Positions 16,700-25,568 of a stretch of DNA of 50,798 bases are shown here, in pieces; position 1 is the stretch's first letter; each line of letters opens with the position of its first letter. Source of the stretch: Nonomuraea cypriaca (GTDB lineage: Bacteria; Actinomycetota; Actinomycetes; Streptosporangiales; Streptosporangiaceae); contig NZ_JADOGI010000055.1 in NCBI RefSeq assembly GCF_015645445.1, positions 1-50,798 on the forward strand, read 5' to 3'. The notes under the pieces were generated by a model that had not been told where the DNA came from, did not search any database, and saw only the letters and a list, made by a program, of their open reading frames with translations. The position numbers and the translations under genes were made by a program.

Positions 16700-19285
16700 T
16701 TAATGCTCCGCCAGGTGCTTGCCGATCAGCGCCAGGTTGTGGATCGCGGCCAACGCGTACTGCGAGGCGGTGTTGGTGCTCACGAAGGGCGCCTCCCGGA
16801 CGGGAGAGAGCACGTTCGGCCCGTCGACCACGGCGATCTCCCAGTCGGCCTGCCGCTGCAGCATGTTCGTGTTGCGCTGGTCGCCCTCGTCGAGGTAGAA
16901 CTTCCGCCACGCCCAGGCGGCCAGCCCTGCGTCGTCCAGGCGCGTCGCCGCGTACGCGGTGAGCCGGCTGTGCGCCTGCACCAGCGAGATGCCGGTCAGC
17001 CGCTGCCCCACCTCCGCCTCCTGCTGCTCGGGGGTGGCGAGATAGAGCCGGCAGTAGTCCAGCCACGTCTTCTCGAAGCCGGGCACGTCCAGCCCGAGCC
17101 CGATCAGCTCGGCGCACATCTCCGGCAGCCCGAACAACGACGAGAGGTGCGAGATGGAGATCTTGTCGCGCGTGGTGTCGAACCGCCCGGCCGCCAGGTC
17201 GAGCCTGGCCTCACCGGTCAGGAATCCGTGCGGCAGCGCGCCGATGCCGGCCATCGTGCCCAGCAGCCGGTCCTTGGCCCGCTCGTCGCCGTGCCGCTCC
17301 CAGCGGGTCAGCCAGGCCGCCGCCAGCGCCCCCCAGTCGGTCCCGAGCCCGACCGACAGCGCCGAGGGGTCCGGGGTGTAGACGTCCTCGCGCACCTTGC
17401 GCGTGGGGTCGATCACCACGAACGTCTCCTCGGGCGTGCTCAGCTCGTCCATGAGGTCGCCGGTGCGCTCGTCGGCCGTCAGGTAGTAGTAGAAGCGCCG
17501 GTAGGCGGCGTTGGAGATGCGCAGCTGCTTGCAACTGCACCCCCAGTGCTGCACGTTGTGCCTGCTGCCCAGGCCCTTCCACCTGCCGAGGTGGTAGACG
17601 TCGACCTCGCCGGTGTGGCGGGTCAGCGACTCGGCGAAGCGGAAGACGTCCGATCTTCCGGTGCGCAGATACTGCAGCCACAGCCACAGGTCGGGCGACA
17701 GCTCGGAGTTGTCCCACGCGTAGCCGCCGATGTCGTAACGCCAGGTGTGGCGGTCGCGGTCGTAGGTGTGCATCACGTCGCCGTAGTCCCAGAACCCGTA
17801 CCACCTGCGTTGCTCGCGCTCGCGTACGTAGTGGTCGAACAGGAAGTCCAGGCGGTCCTCGATCCTGGCGTGCGCGGGCGTGGAGCGGTCGGGCAGGCCC
17901 CACACGCCGAACACGCCGGCCTCCAGCATCCGCTCGGGGGCCACGGCCAGCAGCCCCGGCCGGTTCATGGCGGCCGCGTGCCCGGCCAGGTCCCGCGACG
18001 GGGGCGTGGCGTCGCAGGCGCGCAGGGTCAGTTCGTGCGTACGCGCCACGCCGTGCGCGTCGCCGAACCCGGGCTCGTAGTCCTCGTACGTGATCTCCAG
18101 GGCCTCGAGCTGTTTGGCGTACGTGTCCTGGCCCAGGCCGTCGTGGTAGAAGCGCAGGTCCATGGCGGGCGCGGACGGCGACCAGAGCCAGACGGTCACG
18201 GTGGCGAGGTCGGTGGCAGCGTTCCTGATGTCCAGGCGGGTGGGGTGCAGGCGCCAGAAGTCGCGCAGGCCGAAGCCGAGGCCGCCGCTGACGCCGCCGA
18301 CGTAGCCGTACCCGGCCGAGCGGGTGCCGGAGGGGATGGTCACCCACGCGTGGCCGTCGGCGGTGCGTTTGCGCAGCGTGAAGCCGTCGGCGGAGCTCTG
18401 GTCGAGGGTGTAGTCGTTCCAGGCGGGGATGAAGTGCAACCGGTTGCCGACCTCCGGGTTCAGCTCGCCGGCCGCCCTGCCCTCGATCTGCGCCCGGCGC
18501 GCGGCCTCGCCGGGGTCCGTGCGCAGGCCGGTCAGCCCGCGTACGGCCTCGGTGAGGAAGCCGCCCTCGGCCCCGGCCAGCCGCACGTGCCTGTCGTGCG
18601 GTTCGTCGCGCATGACGACGTCGGCGCTCAGGCCGAGCCCGGCCAGGAAGTCGCGCTCGGGGTCGCCGTCCCAGACGAACGTGTGCATGACACGCACGTC
18701 CTCCGCCCCCGCGTAGAAGTACAGGCGCACGGTGAACGGCAGCCAGTCGCCGTGGCGGCCCTCCAGACGCACCACGGCGCGCACGGGCCCGTCCTGCTCG
18801 ACGGTGACCCGCTCGACCACGCCGGTGGCCCGCTCGCGGGGCGCGCCGCCGCCCTCGTCGGGGGTGGGCTCGCTCTGGCGGAGGCTGACCAGGCGGACGT
18901 CCCTGGCGATCTCGCGGCTCCCGCGCGAGATCGAGCGGGCCAGCGTCCCGCCCTGCTCCTCGATCGTCCACGTCACCACGCCGGTGCCGACCCGCAGCAC
19001 GCCGTCCGCTCGCTCGACGGTGACGGGCGTCCCCGCCGCGGCGGGCTCGCGCCCTGGTTCGAGCCGGTACGACTCCACCGGGGCGTGCGCGCCGACGGCG
19101 TGGGCCGTCCACTTGACCGAGCCGTCGGGCCAGGTCGCGGTGACCCAGCTCTGCACGGGCACCTCGCGCCCGCCCTCGTCGGCCAGCGCGAACGCGGTGT
19201 CCCGCCCGACCGCGCCGCGCGGCCACGGGACTCCCCAGGTCACCCCCTGCTCGCCCGGTCGGTCCAGCCAGCGAAGTGCGGTCAT
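16700..19285 (-). CDS. Exo-rhamnogalacturonan lyase-like protein (PcRGLX/YetA family, PL26-type)
   Basis: 861 aa. It begins MTALRWLDRPGEQGVTWGVP and continues with an N-terminal beta domain (SWVTATWPDGSVKWTAHAV) typical of the PcRGLX/YetA family. A central beta region (IPSGTRSAGYGYVGG, GLGFGLRDFW) and a C-terminal alpha/alpha barrel follow, with WYGFWDYGDVMHTYD, YDIGGYAWDNSE and RHNVQHWGCSCKQL. The fungal founding member releases unsaturated galacturonosyl-rhamnose from rhamnogalacturonan-I side ends. No signal peptide is visible, so it probably acts inside the cell on imported oligosaccharides. ATG 19285 has AGGGAG upstream; an in-frame GTG at 19303 is less likely. Last gene of the LacI-controlled transport operon. 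Confidence 0.85.
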   Translation of the reverse strand: MTALRWLDRPGEQGVTWGVPWPRGAVGRDTAFALADEGGREVPVQSWVTATWPDGSVKWTAHAVGAHAPVESYRLEPGREPAAAGTPVTVERADGVLRVGTGVVTWTIEEQGGTLARSISRGSREIARDVRLVSLRQSEPTPDEGGGAPRERATGVVERVTVEQDGPVRAVVRLEGRHGDWLPFTVRLYFYAGAEDVRVMHTFVWDGDPERDFLAGLGLSADVVMRDEPHDRHVRLAGAEGGFLTEAVRGLTGLRTDPGEAARRAQIEGRAAGELNPEVGNRLHFIPAWNDYTLDQSSADGFTLRKRTADGHAWVTIPSGTRSAGYGYVGGVSGGLGFGLRDFWRLHPTRLDIRNAATDLATVTVWLWSPSAPAMDLRFYHDGLGQDTYAKQLEALEITYEDYEPGFGDAHGVARTHELTLRACDATPPSRDLAGHAAAMNRPGLLAVAPERMLEAGVFGVWGLPDRSTPAHARIEDRLDFLFDHYVREREQRRWYGFWDYGDVMHTYDRDRHTWRYDIGGYAWDNSELSPDLWLWLQYLRTGRSDVFRFAESLTRHTGEVDVYHLGRWKGLGSRHNVQHWGCSCKQLRISNAAYRRFYYYLTADERTGDLMDELSTPEETFVVIDPTRKVREDVYTPDPSALSVGLGTDWGALAAAWLTRWERHGDERAKDRLLGTMAGIGALPHGFLTGEARLDLAAGRFDTTRDKISISHLSSLFGLPEMCAELIGLGLDVPGFEKTWLDYCRLYLATPEQQEAEVGQRLTGISLVQAHSRLTAYAATRLDDAGLAAWAWRKFYLDEGDQRNTNMLQRQADWEIAVVDGPNVLSPVREAPFVSTNTASQYALAAIHNLALIGKHLAEH

Positions 19286-19351
19286 GTGATCTCCCTGAGT
19301 CACTCGGCGACGATCGCGGCCACCTTGCCGGCGCCGCGGAAGCGGAAACGG

Positions 19352-19377
19352 GTGCCGCCGGACAGGGCCGGCGGCAC
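19352..19377 (-). terminator. Intercistronic hairpin between permease 2 and the lyase-like gene
   Basis: GTGCCGCCGG (19352-19361) and CCGGCGGCAC (19368-19377) form a perfect 10-bp stem with a 6-nt loop, immediately after the permease stop (19386). Partial termination or mRNA stabilisation would lower or separate lyase expression from that of the permeases. Confidence 0.55.
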
Positions 19378-19385
19378 CGGAGGGG

Positions 19386-20288
19386 TCACTCCTTGACCCC
19401 TCCGATCAGCACACCCTTGGCGAAGTGCTTCTGCAGGAACGGGTAGAAGAACAGGATCGGCAGCGTCGCGATCACCACGACCGCGAACTTGAGCCCCTGC
19501 TCGGGCGGCACCCAGGTCCGGTCCAGCTGGGACAGCGCGGTCGCCGCGTCGGTGCTGGTGAGCTGGCGTACGAGGATCTGCAGCGTCCACTTGCTCGGAT
19601 CGTTGATGTACAGCAGCGGCGACATGTAGTCGTTCCAGATGCCCACCGCGTAGAACAGCGAGAACGTCGCGATGATCGGCTTGGACAGCGGCAGCACGAT
19701 CTTGAAGAACACGCCCATCTCGTTGCAGCCGTCGATGCGCGCCGCCTCCTCCAGGGCCTGCGGCAACTCCTGGAAGAAGCTCTTCACGATGATCAGGTAG
19801 AACGGGTTGATCGCCAACGGCAGGATCAGCGCCCAGTAGCTGTTGAGCAGCCCGAGATCGCGCACCACCAGAAAGGTGGGGATCATGCCGCCGCCGAACA
19901 CCAGCGTGAAGATGATCAGGTTCAGGACCAGCGCCCGGCCCGGCAGATACCGCTTGGCCAGCGGGTATGCCATGGTGAACGTCAGCAGCACCTGCACCAC
20001 CGTGCCCGCCGCCGTCACGAGGACGGTGGTGACCAGGGCGCGCAGGAAGGCGTCCGTGGCGAAGATGTACTCGTACGACTCGGTGACGAACTTCTGCGGC
20101 CACAGGAAGAACGGTCGCGAGGAGATCTCCGCCTCACCCGCGAAGGACCCGGCCAGCACGTAGAGCAGCGGTAGGACCGTGATCAGCGCCAGCCCGGCGA
20201 GCACGACGACGTTGAGCGCGTCGAACACGCGGCCGCCGGGCGAGTTGTGGTGGTGGACCGCCTGCTTGGTCGCGGTCTTGGTCGACAT
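19386..20288 (-). CDS. Carbohydrate ABC transporter permease (MalG/LplC-type)
   Basis: 300 aa with six predicted TM helices; first at about residues 28-47 (VVLAGLALITVLPLLYVLAG). The cytoplasmic EAA loop reads LEEAARIDGCNEMGVFFKIVLPLSKP and docks the ATPase. It is the second permease of a CUT1-type importer closest to the B. subtilis LplC/YtcP group that takes up complex saccharides. ATG 20288 is chosen because GAGGAG lies six bases upstream. It starts 10 bp after the first permease. No ATPase gene is present; as in similar actinomycete systems a shared MsiK-like ATPase may serve (inference). Confidence 0.93.
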   Translation of the reverse strand: MSTKTATKQAVHHHNSPGGRVFDALNVVVLAGLALITVLPLLYVLAGSFAGEAEISSRPFFLWPQKFVTESYEYIFATDAFLRALVTTVLVTAAGTVVQVLLTFTMAYPLAKRYLPGRALVLNLIIFTLVFGGGMIPTFLVVRDLGLLNSYWALILPLAINPFYLIIVKSFFQELPQALEEAARIDGCNEMGVFFKIVLPLSKPIIATFSLFYAVGIWNDYMSPLLYINDPSKWTLQILVRQLTSTDAATALSQLDRTWVPPEQGLKFAVVVIATLPILFFYPFLQKHFAKGVLIGGVKE

Positions 20289-20298
20289 GCGTGGCTCC

Positions 20299-21273
20299 TC
20301 AGAACAGCCCACGCTGGCCGAGGCGCTTGGCCAGCCAGTTGGAGCCGAAGATCAGGATGACGCCCGCCACGCCCTTGAACAGGCCGACGGCGGTGGAGTA
20401 ACTGATCGCGCCCTGGATGATGCCGGTGTTGTAGACGTAGGTGTCGAACACGTCGGCCACCGAGCGGTTCAGCGAAGTGGTCATCAGCCAGATCTGCTCG
20501 AAGCCCGTGTCGAGCAGGTTCCCCGACATGAGGATGGCCATGACGACGACCGTGGGGCGGATGGCGGGCAGCGTGACGTGCCAGAGCTGACGGAAGCGTC
20601 CCGCGCCGTCCATGCGGGCCGCCTCGTACAGGTTGGGGTCGACGCCGGCCAGCGCGGCCAGGTAGATGATCGTGCCCCAGCCGGTCTGCTTCCACAGCAG
20701 CTGCAGGATGATCAGCGGGCGGAACCACTCCTCCTGCGCCATGTAGTCGACCTTCGCGGTGTCACCCAGCAGGTCGCGGATCCACCCGGAGATCGCCCCG
20801 AAGTCCGCGGCGAACAGCACGTACGTCAGCGAGGCGACGATCGTCCAGGACAGGAAGTGCGGGATGTAGATCAGCGACTGGACCGAGCGTTTGACGATGT
20901 TGATCCGCAGCTCGTTCAGCAGCAGCGCCACGATGATCGGCGCGGGGAAGACGATGAGCACGTTCAGCAACGCCAGGAACAGCGTGTTGAACATCAGCCG
21001 GCCGAAGTCGGGCCCGGCGAACAGCTGCCGGAAGTTCTCGAACCCGACCCACGGGCTGCCGGAGTAGCCGAGGAACGGCACGAAGTCCTGGAAGGCGATC
21101 GTCACGCCGTACATCGGCAGGTACTTGAAAAGCGCGAAGTAGGCGATGCCCGGGATGAGCATCAGGTAGAGCCAGCGATAGCGTAGCAGCGCGACGCGCA
21201 GCGACACCTTGCCGGCTCCCCGCCCGCTCTTGGGCACCGCCTTCTCAGGAGGCGGCGCCAGGTCGGTGGCCAC
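20299..21273 (-). CDS. Carbohydrate ABC transporter permease (LplB/YteP-type)
   Basis: 324 aa, six TM helices beginning at YLMLIPGIAYFALFKYLPMYG. The phrase MYGVTIAFQDFVPFLGYSGSPWVGFENF is characteristic of LplB/YteP permeases. EAA loop: LYEAARMDGAGRFRQLWHVTLPAIRP. It forms the heterodimeric channel with the downstream permease and receives substrate from the lipoprotein encoded upstream. Confidence 0.93.
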   Translation of the reverse strand: MATDLAPPPEKAVPKSGRGAGKVSLRVALLRYRWLYLMLIPGIAYFALFKYLPMYGVTIAFQDFVPFLGYSGSPWVGFENFRQLFAGPDFGRLMFNTLFLALLNVLIVFPAPIIVALLLNELRINIVKRSVQSLIYIPHFLSWTIVASLTYVLFAADFGAISGWIRDLLGDTAKVDYMAQEEWFRPLIILQLLWKQTGWGTIIYLAALAGVDPNLYEAARMDGAGRFRQLWHVTLPAIRPTVVVMAILMSGNLLDTGFEQIWLMTTSLNRSVADVFDTYVYNTGIIQGAISYSTAVGLFKGVAGVILIFGSNWLAKRLGQRGLF

Positions 21274-21291
21274 AGCGGCCTCCTTTCATGC

Positions 21292-21324
21292 GAGGGGCCC
21301 AGGAGACGCGTCCCAGGGCCCCTC
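21292..21324 (-). terminator. Hairpin between the binding-protein and permease genes
   Basis: GAGGGGCCC (21292-21300) and GGGCCCCTC (21316-21324) form a 9-bp GC stem in the 62-bp gap after the binding-protein stop. Hairpins here usually give binding-protein mRNA higher abundance than permease mRNA by partial termination or 3'-end protection. Confidence 0.6.
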
Positions 21325-21335
21325 AGGGCCGGTGG

Positions 21336-22886
21336 TCAGTTGCCGAGCTTGGAGACCAGGTCGTTGACCTCGGCCGCCACCTGCGTGCCGCCGCTGTCGT
21401 ACCAGCGCTTGATCTCCCCCTTCAGCTGCTCCTCCGTGATGGCCCCCGACAGGTACTTGATCCGGGCGTCGGGAATGATCGTGTCGATCTGGCCGCCCTT
21501 GGAGACGGCGGTGGGCGAGATGACCGGCAGGGCCGGGTTGTGCACGGCCGTCTTGAGGTCCTCCGCCATCAACTCGTTCTGCAGCTTGAGGGTGTCCTTG
21601 TACGGCTGACCGGACGGCGTGCGCGGGTAGGCGATGCCCCCGATGTCCAGGTCGCCCTTGAAACTGAGCTGGACGAAGGCGTCGTCGGCGTTGTCCTGGA
21701 TGGTCCTGATCACGGGGTCGGTCTCGTTGATCAGCGTCGCGGTGTTGTCCACCACCTCGTAGTTGCGGCCCTCGATGCCGAGCTGGACCAGGTTCTGGCC
21801 CTCTTTCGTGCCCAGCTTGTCGAGCGTCTTCAGCACGTTGTCGAGGTCCTGCTCGGTCGGCACGCTCTGCCGGGAGATGGCCAGGACGTCGAGGTAGCCG
21901 GTGAACGGCAGGGAGAACTTCTGGCCGTCGGAGCGCTTGAGGTTGCCGACCATGGCGACCTTGTCACCGTAGTTCTTGTCACCGTCGTCCCTGAACAGGT
22001 CGAAAGCCTGCCTGGAGCGGACGTTCACGTCGATGATGATGCCGCCCCTGCCGTGGAAGAACGGCTCGTTCCACTTGGCCGAGTCGAGGGTGGCGAAGTC
22101 CGGGTTGACCAGGCCCTCGTCGACCATCTTCTTGAGGAACCTGTTGGCCTCGAGGAACTCCGGGGTGTCGAACCCGGGGACGAGCTTGCCGCCCCGCTCG
22201 CCCCAGCCGTTCGGGGCGCCGAACCAGGTCTCGAGCGTGTCGTAGGGGCTGGAGCTGGCGTAGTTGCCCGGCCACTTCGGGATGATCAGGCCGTAGGTGT
22301 CCTTCTTGCCGTTGCCGTCGGGGTCCTTCTCGGTGAACGCCTTGGCGACCTCGTACAGGTCGTCGACCGTCTCCGGCTCCTCCAGGCCGACCTTCTTCAG
22401 CCAGTCCTTGCGGAGGATGACCGCCGAGCGCAACGCGGCCCGCATCCGGTAGATGCCGTAGATCTTGCCGTTGACGGAGGAGTTGAGCGCGGTGCGCTGG
22501 TCCATCGGCTTGAGGTTCGGGTACTTGTCCAGCTTGTCGGTCAGGTCCCAGAACGCTCCGGCCTGGGCCGCCCTGACGAACGCCGGGAGCTTGGGGTCCA
22601 CGACCATGACCTGCGGGATGTCGTCCGAGGCGAGCGTGACGTTCAGTTTGTCGGTGTACTCGGCGTTGGGCACCCAGGTCATCTGGAGCTTCTTGCCGAG
22701 GAACTTCTCGACCGCCTGCTGCAACTCGCCCTTGGGGTCGGGCGCCGTGCCGTGCAGCTTAGTCATGATGGTCAGCGTGTTGGCGTCGGCCTGGGGGGCG
22801 GCACCGCCTGAGCATGCCGAGGCGGTGAGAGCAGCCGTTAGCGTTAATGCGCCGGCCATGAGCCGCCGGCGACGGGATGCGCTCAT
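21336..22886 (-). CDS. Extracellular solute-binding lipoprotein (LplA-like, carbohydrate)
   Basis: 516 aa. Signal peptide SASRRRRLMAGALTLTAALTASAC with lipobox-like Cys at residue ~25 (ASAC; Ala at -3 is tolerated but not ideal). The mature protein begins SGGAAPQADANTLTIM and has the bilobed solute-binding pattern (DIPQVMVVDPKLPAFVRAA, WDLTDKLDKYPNLKP, GIYRMRAALRSAVILRKDWL). It should capture oligosaccharides for the LplB/LplC permeases. ATG 22886 has AAAGGGAAC upstream and overlaps the YesL-like stop by 4 nt (ATGA), so the genes are translationally coupled. Confidence 0.93.
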   Translation of the reverse strand: MSASRRRRLMAGALTLTAALTASACSGGAAPQADANTLTIMTKLHGTAPDPKGELQQAVEKFLGKKLQMTWVPNAEYTDKLNVTLASDDIPQVMVVDPKLPAFVRAAQAGAFWDLTDKLDKYPNLKPMDQRTALNSSVNGKIYGIYRMRAALRSAVILRKDWLKKVGLEEPETVDDLYEVAKAFTEKDPDGNGKKDTYGLIIPKWPGNYASSSPYDTLETWFGAPNGWGERGGKLVPGFDTPEFLEANRFLKKMVDEGLVNPDFATLDSAKWNEPFFHGRGGIIIDVNVRSRQAFDLFRDDGDKNYGDKVAMVGNLKRSDGQKFSLPFTGYLDVLAISRQSVPTEQDLDNVLKTLDKLGTKEGQNLVQLGIEGRNYEVVDNTATLINETDPVIRTIQDNADDAFVQLSFKGDLDIGGIAYPRTPSGQPYKDTLKLQNELMAEDLKTAVHNPALPVISPTAVSKGGQIDTIIPDARIKYLSGAITEEQLKGEIKRWYDSGGTQVAAEVNDLVSKLGN

Positions 22887-23512
22887 GAGTTCCCTTTCGA
22901 ATGCAGGCGCGCCTCGTTCTCCTCGAAGAAGCGCAGGCAGAGCCACGTGTTGAGGTGGATCCACGCGCCGAAGCTGACCAGGGGCGCGAGGATGGGCGCC
23001 ACCGAGGTCGCGAAGGCGATGGCGGAGAGCGCTAGCAGCAACAGCACGGACGAGGCCGGGCGCAGGAGCGCTAGCTGGGACGCCTTGAGCCAGTAGGCCC
23101 GCAGCGGCAGGTCGAAATGCGCGTAGAGGGGGCCTACGTACGCGCCCGTACCGGCCAGGGCGAGGAGCGCGACGAGCGTCGCGATGCGCAACGTCCCCAT
23201 GCCGGGCCCCAGAGCGGAGAAGTACAGGTAGTTGCCGATCAGGACGACGGCGGTCGCCGCCGCGGGCAGGACCAGCAACGAGGCCCGGACGAACTCCCGC
23301 CGGTAGACGGTCCAGAATTCGGTCCAGCCCTGAAACGATTCATTTCGGGCATGCCTCCGAGCCAGGGTGTAGGCGGCGACGGTGGCGGGCCCGAGCCCGA
23401 GGAGCACGCCTCCCGCGAGGGTGAAGACGATCCACATCAGATTCAGCCTGACCGCCCAGATGAGCTCTGAGCAGGCAGCTTGAATCCTGATCGACATGGC
23501 GGGATGGGTCAT
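22883..23512 (-). CDS. YesL-family (DUF624) membrane protein
   Basis: 209 aa with four to five hydrophobic helices: LMWIVFTLAGGVLLGLGPAT, LLVLPAAATAVVLIGNYLYF, IATLVALLALAGTGAYVGPL and VLLLLALSAIAFATSVAP. The segment LGPATVAAYTLARRH is the YesL signature. The molecular role is not known; the family is repeatedly found beside LplABC-type importers and rhamnogalacturonan genes, as here. First gene of the transport operon; promoter and LacI-type operator at 23611-23639. Confidence 0.88.
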   Translation of the reverse strand: MTHPAMSIRIQAACSELIWAVRLNLMWIVFTLAGGVLLGLGPATVAAYTLARRHARNESFQGWTEFWTVYRREFVRASLLVLPAAATAVVLIGNYLYFSALGPGMGTLRIATLVALLALAGTGAYVGPLYAHFDLPLRAYWLKASQLALLRPASSVLLLLALSAIAFATSVAPILAPLVSFGAWIHLNTWLCLRFFEENEARLHSKGNS

Positions 23513-23610
23513 CCGGCACCACCTTCTCGTGGCACGTGCACGGATACGGGGGTGGGTTGTTGCACCGCAATTCCTGCCCTGTTACAAGCTGGTGAACGGC
23601 GGTTGGTGCG

Positions 23611-23639
23611 AAATTAGTGTTGAATCGACTCAAAGTCAA
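23611..23639 (-). promoter_or_regulatory. Promoter with LacI-type operator in its spacer, driving the transport operon
   Basis: On the minus strand TTGACT (23634-23639) and TAATTT (23611-23616) are 17 bp apart. Within the spacer lies the near-palindrome TTGAATCGACTCAA (plus strand 23620-23633), which recurs with one change upstream of lacI. A repressor bound here would block the polymerase. The promoter overlaps the 3' end of the YesU-like gene and leaves a ~90-nt leader before the YesL-like gene. Confidence 0.75.
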
Positions 23640-24292
23640 TGACAAGACACGCGGAGATTTGCGTACTCACCGATGAACGGCGCCATCTGCCGGAACCCGA
23701 TCTTGCCCCCTGCCAGGGCGGGACCACCGATCGAGCCGTCGTCCTCCCAGCGGAACGAGACCAAATCGTTGACCGAGAACACGACCTCCCGGCCGCTGAC
23801 GTCCAGCCGCATGGCATAGGGCCCGTCGGCGTCGAGGACGCCTGGTATCGGGTCGGCTCCCTGCGCGACCAGGTGAAACCCGTGGCTCTTGCGCAGGTTG
23901 CAGGTGTGGAAGGCGCGCTCGGCGGGCCACCTGCGCCGGAAGTAGGAGACGTGGTAGGCGTCGATGTCGCCGTGGTGGTACTGCTCGTACGGCCCCGTGC
24001 GCGCGGCCAGGCGCGGATCGAAGAGGTCCGCGCCGTCGCGGCCCCTGGCGTGGAAGAAGAGTATGGCCAGCCCCGGCTCCCTGACCGGCCAGAAGTCCCA
24101 CTCGATCCGCACGTCGGCGGGGAACTCCCCGGGACACCACAGCACCAGGTTGGCCTCCTGCCCGTCGGACGGCGGCCGGCGACTCTCCAGGCGCAGCCGT
24201 CCCTGCGGGAAGGACGTGGCGCCGTCCCCCTCCATGCGGAAGCCGGCCAGGTCTTCCCGGCAGGCCAGAGCGTTCTGATAGATCTCGGCCAA
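23636..24292 (-). CDS. DUF1961 family protein (YesU-like)
   Basis: 218 aa. A beta-rich fold related to concanavalin-like lectins/glucanases: VRIEWDFWPVREPGLAILFFHARG, YHHGDIDAYHVSYFRRR, CNLRKSHGFHLVAQGADPIP and FSVNDLVSFRW match B. subtilis YesU, a protein of the rhamnogalacturonan gene region whose activity is not settled. The ribosome-binding site AAGGAG six bases before TTG 24292 favours that rare start; GTG 24343 in frame is an alternative. It ends inside the promoter of the transport operon and is probably co-transcribed with lacI, whose stop is 126 bp upstream. Confidence 0.8.
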   Translation of the reverse strand: MAEIYQNALACREDLAGFRMEGDGATSFPQGRLRLESRRPPSDGQEANLVLWCPGEFPADVRIEWDFWPVREPGLAILFFHARGRDGADLFDPRLAARTGPYEQYHHGDIDAYHVSYFRRRWPAERAFHTCNLRKSHGFHLVAQGADPIPGVLDADGPYAMRLDVSGREVVFSVNDLVSFRWEDDGSIGGPALAGGKIGFRQMAPFIGEYANLRVSCH

Positions 24293-24418
24293 GGGGGGCT
24301 CCTTCGGGATCGCGGCGCCCGGCACACCGCTCGGCGCGCCCACCCGCCGCGCCTGCCGCGGCGTGCGCCGCAGTGGCCTGCGCCGTCCGAGGTGGCCGGG
24401 CGCGCTGGGTGAATGGGT

Positions 24419-25441
24419 TCAGCGATGATCGCGGTACGGCGCGCTGGACTCGCGGATCACCAGGTCGGGCTGGAAGATGACCTGCCGGTGCCGATGCTGC
24501 TCGGGCTCCGCGACCTCCTCGAGCAACAGGTCGATCGCCGTCCGCCCGAGCAGCTCGCGAGGCTGTCGCACGGACGACAGCGGCACCGCGGCCGCGGCGG
24601 CGAAGTCGATGTCGTCGTAGCCGATGATGGCCAGGTCCTCAGGCACCCGGAGCCCGTGCGTCGCCATGGCCTGCAGCAGGCCCAGCGCCATCATGTCGTT
24701 GGCGCAGAAGGCGGCCGTGGGCCGCTCGGCCGCGGGCAGCGCCGCCACGCGCTCCCCGATCGCCCGCCCCTCGGCCACGGTCAGCGTGGGCGCGGTGGCG
24801 GTGAGTAGTTCGACGGCGCCGCCGACGGCCGCGACCGCGCCGCTGACGCCCGCGTGCCGGTCGGCCACCTGTTTGATGGACGGCGGCCCGCCGACGAACA
24901 TGATCCGCCGATGCCCCCGTTCGATCAGGTGGGCGCCGGCGATCTGCCCGCCGAGCCGGTCGTCGACCGCGACCGAGCACTGCAGGCCGGTGGCCGGGCT
25001 GTCGACCAGCACGACGGGCGTGCCCCGGGCGACCAGCTCGGCCAGCCACGGGCTCTCCACCTCGACCGGGGTGATGAGGATGCCCATCACCCGCTGCTGT
25101 TCGAGCTGGTCGAGGTGGCGCTTCTCGCGGCCGATGTCGGCGGCGCTGTTGCAGAGCACCACCATCGTGTCGTGGTCGTCGGCCACCGACTCCGCGCCCT
25201 GCGCCACGTCCACGAAGAACGGGTTGGACACGTCGAGCACCACGAGCCCGACCGTCCTGCTGCGTCCCACCCGCAGGTGACGGGCCACCTCGTTGCGGAC
25301 GAAACCCAGCTTCTTGATCGCTTCGAAGACGCGTTCGCGTGTGGCTGGAGACACGATCTCCGGGCGGTTGAGCACGTTGCTGACGGTGCCCACAGAGACC
25401 CGCGCCAGCTGCGCGACCTCCTTGATGTTCCTGGTCGCCAT
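24419..25441 (-). CDS. LacI-family transcriptional repressor
   Basis: 340 aa. The N-terminal HTH NIKEVAQLARVSVGTVSNVLN is followed by the hinge helix region VRNEVARHLRVGRSRTVGLV, then a periplasmic-binding-like ligand domain (VSNPFFVDVAQGAESVA, ILITPVEVESPWL, AFCANDMMALGLLQAM, IIGYDDIDFAAAAAVPLSSVRQP). Likely ligand is a rhamnogalacturonan-derived sugar (inference from neighbours). Near-identical operators at 23620-23633 and 25551-25564 suggest it represses the transport operon and itself. Confidence 0.92.
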   Translation of the reverse strand: MATRNIKEVAQLARVSVGTVSNVLNRPEIVSPATRERVFEAIKKLGFVRNEVARHLRVGRSRTVGLVVLDVSNPFFVDVAQGAESVADDHDTMVVLCNSAADIGREKRHLDQLEQQRVMGILITPVEVESPWLAELVARGTPVVLVDSPATGLQCSVAVDDRLGGQIAGAHLIERGHRRIMFVGGPPSIKQVADRHAGVSGAVAAVGGAVELLTATAPTLTVAEGRAIGERVAALPAAERPTAAFCANDMMALGLLQAMATHGLRVPEDLAIIGYDDIDFAAAAAVPLSSVRQPRELLGRTAIDLLLEEVAEPEQHRHRQVIFQPDLVIRESSAPYRDHR

Positions 25442-25526
25442 CGATCCTCACGAGGCCGTGCTGCTGTAGGTGCATGGTCGGCTACTGACGGTGGCCCGCT
25501 GGGAGCGGCCCGCCGTGAACTCTCGC

Positions 25527-25564
25527 ATCATAGCGGCATCCAAGATTTTTTTGAATCGTCTCAA
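25527..25564 (-). promoter_or_regulatory. lacI promoter with overlapping operator
   Basis: Minus-strand TATGAT (25527-25532) lies 17 bp from TTCAAA (25550-25555). The -35 is inside TTGAATCGTCTCAA (plus 25551-25564), the second copy of the operator seen at 23620-23633 (13 of 14 identical). It overlaps the region just after the TetR gene stop (25569). Autoregulation is inferred. Confidence 0.65.
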
Positions 25565-25568
25565 AGAC

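Noticed and set aside
16409..19396. 995-codon plus-strand ORF opposite the lyase-like gene
   Set aside because: It is the antisense reading of a GC-rich gene. The minus frame has recognisable PcRGLX/YetA motifs and a ribosome-binding site; this one has none and is low-complexity Ala/Val/Arg.
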